A stretch of DNA of 64,000 nt from Oscillospiraceae bacterium (GTDB lineage: Bacteria; Bacillota; Clostridia; Oscillospirales; Ruminococcaceae), in the NCBI GenBank assembly GCA_009777725.1, contig WRLG01000002.1, positions 1-64,000 of the forward strand. The letters are read 5' to 3'. Below the pieces are notes generated by a model that was given only the letters and a program-made list of their open reading frames with translations, did not search any database and had not been told where the DNA came from. A program made the position numbers and the translations under genes. This document shows positions 59,978 to 64,000 of this stretch, piece after piece (positions within the stretch are counted from its first letter, which is position 1; each line of letters opens with the position of its first letter).

Positions 59978-61057
59978 ATGATGAATTTTAATGTTTATGT
60001 GGATTCAAATAGTGCCCGTGTAAACAATGATGTCACTAAAGCTATCGAAAAAATGAACGCACATCAGAGTGAGTTCATTCTGATTGATAAACGTGACACG
60101 ATTAATAATCAACGTATTTGTGAGTGTATTCAGAGTTCGGTAAATTCACAGGGTGAGATTTCATACCCTCACGCAAGAAAACAATTACTCGCTTTTGACA
60201 TCTCTGCTAAATACATTATTGTTTCCGATAAACCATTTGATGATAATTGGTTCGCTCATTCAAATGAAAATTATTGGTTTTCGTCTGTATCAGACTGGGA
60301 AGAAAATTACGCTCCGCCTCATATGGAAAAATATATACAATATGAAATAATACAATTCTTTGCTTATCGTGCGGCAGATATGACAGACAAGCAAATTCGT
60401 CAATTTGGGCATAATAGTGGTTCGGTTAATTGCATATTTGATTTTTGCACTCATAAGTCTGATATTAAAATATCAATGCAATCAGGGGCGATATGCCCTA
60501 AATGTATAATTGAACTGGAAAGGTTTGGTGTATCTGACAATCAGTTCAAGGCAATAAACATTTTGCTTAAAGTAATGACGGGAAAAGCTACGTTTGATAA
60601 GGTTTTTATTGTTCACGGGCACGAGGGCAAAGATGAGGTTGCTCGTTTCATTGAAAGTCTGGGTCTAACTGCTATTATTTTATCTGAACAAAGTAGCGGC
60701 AGAACCATAATTGAAAAATTTGAACAATATGCCGATAAAGCAGATTTCGCCGTAATTTTATATACTCCTGATGATTTAGGTTGTGTAAAAACATCACCTG
60801 ACAAGCTTACTCCTCGTGCAAGGCAAAATGTAGTATTTGAACACGGGTATTTCACCGCTAAACTTGGCAAAGATAATATTCGGGTTTTGCTGAGAAATGG
60901 TACTGATAAAACAAAACTTGAACGAGAGGGCGATAGTGACGGAATAGTTTACATTCCTTTTGACGAACACAGTGGTTGGAAAGAAGAGATAAAAACAGCG
61001 TTAAGATTGTCGGGATATAGAGTTAGCCGAGAATTGTGTACAACGCATAACGCATAA
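59978..61057 (+). CDS. TIR-like effector with novel Cys-rich N-terminal domain
   Basis: 359 residues. The C-terminal part (about 208-345) is a TIR-like, predicted nucleotide-binding domain of the PF10137/CAP12 kind: KVFIVHGHEGKDEVARFIES, GRTIIEKFEQYADKADFAVI, RARQNVVFEHGYFTAKLG with the likely catalytic Glu, and IVYIPFDEHSGWKEEIKTAL. The N-terminal 200 residues are unfamiliar and carry a Cys/His cluster (Cys152, Cys157, His159, Cys173, Cys176) with CIFDFCTHKSDIKIS, likely a zinc site. Relatives act as NAD-degrading or nucleotide-sensing effectors in CBASS, Pycsar and related phage defence. No cyclase gene is adjacent. ATG 59978 is followed by a second ATG. Confidence 0.82.
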   Translation: MMNFNVYVDSNSARVNNDVTKAIEKMNAHQSEFILIDKRDTINNQRICECIQSSVNSQGEISYPHARKQLLAFDISAKYIIVSDKPFDDNWFAHSNENYWFSSVSDWEENYAPPHMEKYIQYEIIQFFAYRAADMTDKQIRQFGHNSGSVNCIFDFCTHKSDIKISMQSGAICPKCIIELERFGVSDNQFKAINILLKVMTGKATFDKVFIVHGHEGKDEVARFIESLGLTAIILSEQSSGRTIIEKFEQYADKADFAVILYTPDDLGCVKTSPDKLTPRARQNVVFEHGYFTAKLGKDNIRVLLRNGTDKTKLEREGDSDGIVYIPFDEHSGWKEEIKTALRLSGYRVSRELCTTHNA

Positions 61058-61128
61058 CGGACAAAAGACAATGTGAAATATGTAAGTTGTTTTTTTATAG
61101 ATGATTAGCATAGAAAGGGGCGATTTTT

Positions 61129-61476
61129 ATGTCAGCGAGACTGGATTTAGTCAAGGATATTGAAACACTGCCGTCTAATCTTATTGACGAGGTTGTTAAT
61201 TATGTCGCGTTTTTAAAGTATTCTAAATTGCATACGGAGAAAAGTGCTCCTGTAAGACCTAAGCCAAAGTATAACTGCTTAGCAGGTCAAATATGGATTT
61301 CGGATGATTTTGATGAGGAAATGGACTTCCCATTCTTTACGCCGCCTAAAGCTTCGGCGCAGGATATAAGTAAGCGGCAAGCTGAAGCAATGCGCCGATT
61401 TCGTGAGGAAATACGTAATTGTGACGAACCGATACCGGAATTTGAGCGGGTCAGTTTCAAGGAGATAGACATATGA
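61129..61476 (+). CDS. DUF2281-type antitoxin candidate (VapB-like)
   Basis: 115 residues. The N-terminal LDLVKDIETLPSNLIDEVVN then YVAFLKYSKLH is the DUF2281 type; later LAGQIWISDDFDEEMDFP is shared with the antitoxin at 62928. The C-terminal part (RFREEIRNCDEPIPEFERVS) should contact the toxin. Its stop overlaps the PIN gene by four bases. AAAGGGG precedes ATG 61129. Confidence 0.78.
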   Translation: MSARLDLVKDIETLPSNLIDEVVNYVAFLKYSKLHTEKSAPVRPKPKYNCLAGQIWISDDFDEEMDFPFFTPPKASAQDISKRQAEAMRRFREEIRNCDEPIPEFERVSFKEIDI

Positions 61477-61874
61477 TTTACGCACTTGATACAAACACCA
61501 TATCATTCATGCTCAAGGATAACGACAATGTGTATAATCGTTATTTTGATGTTCTTTCAAAGGGGAATCGTTGTATTATTCCGCTTATGGTATATTATGA
61601 AGTGCGGCGCGGTTTGAAAGCTAATGACGCTCAATTAAAAATGCGTTCATTTGAAAAAATCTGCTTTGATTTGGGTATCGTGGAAATAACAATCGCTGAT
61701 ATGAATACAGCAGCGGATATTTATGCTGACCTCAAAAATCGCGGGCGTATGATTGACGATGGCGACTTGCTTATAGCGGCGCAAGTTGTTGCTCGCGGCT
61801 ATACTCTTGTTACCAATAATAGAAAACACTTTGAGAATGTAAAGGGTCTGACATTTGAAGATTGGTGCGAATAA
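61473..61874 (+). CDS. VapC-type PIN toxin
   Basis: 133 residues with all PIN acidic sites: ALDTNTIS (Asp near 6), YYEVRRGL (Glu near 43), DDGDLLIAAQ (Asp near 95), TNNRKHF near 115. These residues form the Mg2+ centre of a sequence-specific ribonuclease that usually cuts tRNA or rRNA. ATG 61473 overlaps the antitoxin stop (ATGA). Confidence 0.92.
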   Translation: MIYALDTNTISFMLKDNDNVYNRYFDVLSKGNRCIIPLMVYYEVRRGLKANDAQLKMRSFEKICFDLGIVEITIADMNTAADIYADLKNRGRMIDDGDLLIAAQVVARGYTLVTNNRKHFENVKGLTFEDWCE

Positions 61875-62023
61875 ATCGAAAATTGTGGCGGGTAGGTAGG
61901 AAAATTTTGCGGCTTATTTTTGGATTAAACCATTTGCAAATGACCTTAGCGAACTAAAACAAATGGTCGAATATTCGCATTTTTTTGCCGATAAAATTTT
62001 ATGATAATGTGTAGGAGTTATAT

Positions 62024-62581
62024 ATGGAATATAAAATAAGAAGTTATCCTCAATTCTCCGCTTGCGGTCTTAATTGCGGATTATGTCCTCGTTATTATAC
62101 TGACGGTGCTTCGAGATGCCCCGGTTGTGCCGCTGAGGGGTTCGGGGCGGTGCATCCTCCGTGCGGGGAGCTTTCCTGTTGTCAACGCAATGGGTTTGAA
62201 TATTGCTTTGAATGTTCCGAATATCCTTGCAAAAAATATGACGGTGCAGACCTAAACGATTCTTTTATCACGCATAAAAACCAATTCAGCGATATGGAAA
62301 AGGCAAAGCAAATCGGCATGGAAGCCTACAAAGCCGAACTAGACGAAAAAATCGAGTTGCTGGAAAAATTGCTTGAAAGCTATAATGACGGGCGGCGAAA
62401 GGGATTTTATTGTTTGGCGGTTAATTTGCTCGAATTGTCGGATATAAAAGCTGTTATGGGGCAACTTGGCGGTGCAGTTGATTCCGCTATGCCGATTAAA
62501 GAAAAAGCAAAAACCGTCGCAAATTTATTTCAAGCTATGGCGGATAAGCGGAATATTTCACTTGTTTTAAGAAAAAATTAA
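62024..62581 (+). CDS. DUF3795 cysteine-rich protein
   Basis: 185 residues. The first 80 carry about 12 cysteines in zinc-binding pattern: FSACGLNCGLCPRYYTDGAS, RCPGCAAEGF, CCQRNGFEYCFECSEYPCKK. This is the DUF3795 domain found in many anaerobes. The C-terminal half is helical without cysteines. Function unknown; a metal-binding or redox role is plausible. GGAG precedes ATG 62024. Confidence 0.82.
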   Translation: MEYKIRSYPQFSACGLNCGLCPRYYTDGASRCPGCAAEGFGAVHPPCGELSCCQRNGFEYCFECSEYPCKKYDGADLNDSFITHKNQFSDMEKAKQIGMEAYKAELDEKIELLEKLLESYNDGRRKGFYCLAVNLLELSDIKAVMGQLGGAVDSAMPIKEKAKTVANLFQAMADKRNISLVLRKN

Positions 62582-62603
62582 GTTTATGAAAGGGATTTTT
62601 ACT

Positions 62604-62912
62604 ATGCCAAATGCAGTTTTTTATTGTTCTTATAATCTCAAAAAGGGAGCGGTTGTTTCGGATTTTTTGCAGGCTTCGGAGAATTTGAATAACGAATACA
62701 TATCAAAGCAAAAAGGCTATATTTCATGGAAACAACTTGCAGACGGCGACACTTGGGTTGATTTTTTGACATTTGAAACAATGGAGGACGTTAAAAACTT
62801 TGAAGCAAAATCAGACAACGCAGGCGAGCTTGCAAAAAAGTTTTATTCCTTTATTAATTTAAACAGTTGCAAGGTTCAGTACCTTTTGGTTGAAAGAAGT
62901 TATGGTGAATGA
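62604..62912 (+). CDS. Small ferredoxin-fold protein (ABM-like)
   Basis: 102 residues resembling the dimeric alpha/beta-barrel fold of antibiotic-biosynthesis-monooxygenase-type proteins: VFYCSYNLKKGAVVSDFLQA, then GYISWKQLADGDTWVDFLTF, ETMEDVKNFEAKSDNAGELA. No catalytic residue set is evident. ATG 62604 fits the AAAGGGA site eight bases upstream better than the earlier ATG 62586. It follows the DUF3795 gene closely, perhaps as an operon. Confidence 0.65.
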   Translation: MPNAVFYCSYNLKKGAVVSDFLQASENLNNEYISKQKGYISWKQLADGDTWVDFLTFETMEDVKNFEAKSDNAGELAKKFYSFINLNSCKVQYLLVERSYGE

Positions 62913-62927
62913 TAAGGAGTGTTACCT

Positions 62928-63176
62928 ATGCAAACACAAGTTTTTCAAGGATATTTTGAAGATGGCAGGTTTTATACCAACGAGCGGCAGGTTGTAAGAA
63001 TACCCGAAAAATTCAAAGTTCATCTTACTCTTTTTAATGAGAAAATAGAAAGCGTTCCTAAATCGGAGCGTATTGAAAAACGCCCGTTTTCCGAAATGCT
63101 CGGTGAATGGAGCGGAAAAATTTGGATGGCGGACGATTTTGATGCACCTCTTGACGAAATGGGGGACTATATGTGA
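62928..63176 (+). CDS. VapB-like antitoxin
   Basis: 82 residues: MQTQVFQGYFEDGRFYTNER, then RKVVRIPEKFKVHLTLF-like strands and the C-terminal MLGEWSGKIWMADDFDAPLD. The IWMADDFDAPL tail is a recurrent antitoxin signature in PIN pairs and matches the 61129 protein. ATG 62928 is chosen for the TAAGGAG eight or nine bases upstream. Stop overlaps the toxin GTG. Confidence 0.8.
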   Translation: MQTQVFQGYFEDGRFYTNERQVVRIPEKFKVHLTLFNEKIESVPKSERIEKRPFSEMLGEWSGKIWMADDFDAPLDEMGDYM

Positions 63177-63559
63177 ACAAATATTTACTTGATACACACA
63201 CATTAATTTGGTTAATAGAATCATCTCCTAAAATCTCTGACGATGTAAAGAAAAAAATAAAATTACCCGAAACAATGGTTTATCTAAGCTCTGTATCACT
63301 TTGGGAAATTGCTATAAAAATCAGTATCGGCAAGTTAGAATTGAAATCATCATTTAGCGAATTGCTTTCAGATTTGCATAAAACGGACATTATTATTTTG
63401 CAAATTGAAAACAGTTATCTGCGAACCCTTATCAACCTGCCGTTTATTCATAAAGACCCTTTTGATCGTTTGATTATTGGGACGGCGTTGGTTGAGGGTT
63501 TAACTGTTATAACAGCAGATGAAGATATAAGAAAATATAATATACCATGGATTTGGTGA
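63173..63559 (+). CDS. VapC-type PIN toxin
   Basis: 128 residues starting at GTG 63173 with NKYLLDTHTLIWLIESSPKI. PIN acidic residues are visible in LLDTHTLIW (Asp near 6), SLWEIAIKISIGKLEL (Glu near 44), DPFDRLIIGTAL (Asp near 96) and ITADEDIRKY. The DTHTLIW/SLWEIAIK pair is typical of the PIN subgroup paired with short DUF2281/AbrB antitoxins. oppD begins 24 bases downstream. Confidence 0.92.
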   Translation: MNKYLLDTHTLIWLIESSPKISDDVKKKIKLPETMVYLSSVSLWEIAIKISIGKLELKSSFSELLSDLHKTDIIILQIENSYLRTLINLPFIHKDPFDRLIIGTALVEGLTVITADEDIRKYNIPWIW

Positions 63560-63582
63560 AAAAAATCAAGGGAGTTTGAGTA

Positions 63583-64000
63583 ATGAAAAAACAGCCTTTA
63601 TTATCTATGAACGATTTGCATGTTTCTTTTTATACCCCTACCGGGGAGGTTAAGGCGGTGGGCGGGGTTTCTTATACCCTTGATGAGGGGGAAGTTTTGG
63701 GGATTGTCGGCGAATCGGGGTCGGGGAAGAGTGTTTCTGTTTCGGCTTTGATGAGGCTGATTACCAGCCCGGGCAAAGTTGTCGGCGGGAGCATTGAATT
63801 TGAGGGGCGGGATATAAATGCCTTGTCAAAAAAAGAGATTAACAAGCTTCGCGGCAAGGCTCTTTCAATGATTTTTCAAGACCCGATGACCTCTCTCAAC
63901 CCCGTTTACACAATAGGGAATCAGCTGAACGAAACGATTCGGGCGCATTATAAAATTTCGCGCTCCGAGGCGCGCGAGCGTTCAATCAAAATGCTGGAGC
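63583..64000 (+). CDS. oppD: Oligopeptide ABC transporter ATPase OppD (partial, runs off the window)
   Basis: The first 139 residues are visible: KKQPLLSMNDLHVSFYTPTG, Walker A GIVGESGSGKSVSVSALM near 45, and Q-loop region SMIFQDPMTSLNPVYTIGNQ near 105. This is the OppD/DppD start. The gene continues beyond base 64000. It resumes the opp operon interrupted after oppC. AAGGGAG precedes ATG 63583. Confidence 0.93.
   Translation, partial: MKKQPLLSMNDLHVSFYTPTGEVKAVGGVSYTLDEGEVLGIVGESGSGKSVSVSALMRLITSPGKVVGGSIEFEGRDINALSKKEINKLRGKALSMIFQDPMTSLNPVYTIGNQLNETIRAHYKISRSEARERSIKMLE

Noticed and set aside
61890..61990. Short open stretch reading FWIKPFANDLSELKQMVEYS, then HFFADKIL
   Set aside because: It looks like the tail of a gene, but with only about 35 codons, no start and no recognisable family it cannot be called a pseudogene.

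Overview
The window reads as chromosomal DNA of an endospore-forming, low-to-moderate GC Firmicute, most likely a Clostridia/Oscillospiraceae-type bacterium. Direct support is sigG, spoIIID, a GerK-type germinant receptor operon, a cotJC spore-coat remnant, BirA/BioY, a DUF896 (YnzC-like) gene, strong AGGAGG-type ribosome binding sites and many TTGACA-N17-TATAAT promoters. GC content and codon use were not computed; species is not claimed.

Layout. 1-2 kb: accessory DNA with two copies of a promoter-bearing repeat, one driving a PIN-domain gene plus a 58-residue partner, the other a Rpn/PD-(D/E)XK nuclease. 2-3 kb: rplU-rpmA with a leader; the intervening prp protease gene and the L27 N-terminal extension are both absent. 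3-6 kb (minus): a 7TM-PAS-GGDEF diguanylate cyclase and an AAA/DUF4143 ATPase. 6-8.8 kb: a RelB/ParE pair, then the 3' end of cotJC abutting a large serine recombinase. 9-15.6 kb: a MacAB/YknXYZ-like exporter (long coiled-coil adaptor, ATPase, two tandem FtsX-type permeases) with a retropepsin-like protease and a RelB/YafQ module lodged inside it. 15.8-21 kb: an unrecognised 212-residue gene behind a leader peptide, then an HD-GYP response regulator and a CACHE-PAS-HisKA-REC-HPt hybrid kinase.

21-34 kb: spoIIID, then a Ter-type stress cluster: PMCA-like Ca2+ ATPase, TerD-AAA fusion, NCS2 purine permease, TerD, TerD-vWA fusion, TerD, and then the lyase / PRTase-TRSP / StiP / HAD genes that comparative genomics links to synthesis of a nucleoside-like metabolite. 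34-39 kb: birA, bioY with a BirA operator over its promoter, a DUF896 gene and three genes sharing one C-terminal domain, probably spore-surface proteins. 39-44 kb (minus): NatAB-like ABC exporter, an orphan BtuF-like lipoprotein and an LRR lipoprotein. 44-57 kb: rpsF-ssb-rpsR, an XRE regulator, a tautomerase, gerK(A,B,C)-sigG, a lipoprotein, tRNA-Leu(CAG), radC, two methyltransferases, uvrB and rplI. 57-64 kb: an oligopeptide ABC operon (oppB, oppC, start of oppD) split by a RelE-type module and then by an accessory island with a TIR-like protein, two VapBC-type pairs, a DUF3795 protein and a small ferredoxin-fold protein.

Recurring themes are toxin-antitoxin modules dropped into transporter operons, spore-development genes with forespore- or mother-cell-type promoter matches, and BIME-like double-hairpin repeats between operons. 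The observations most worth following up are the cotJC/recombinase junction, the Ter cluster with its unusual fusions, and the TIR-like island inside opp.
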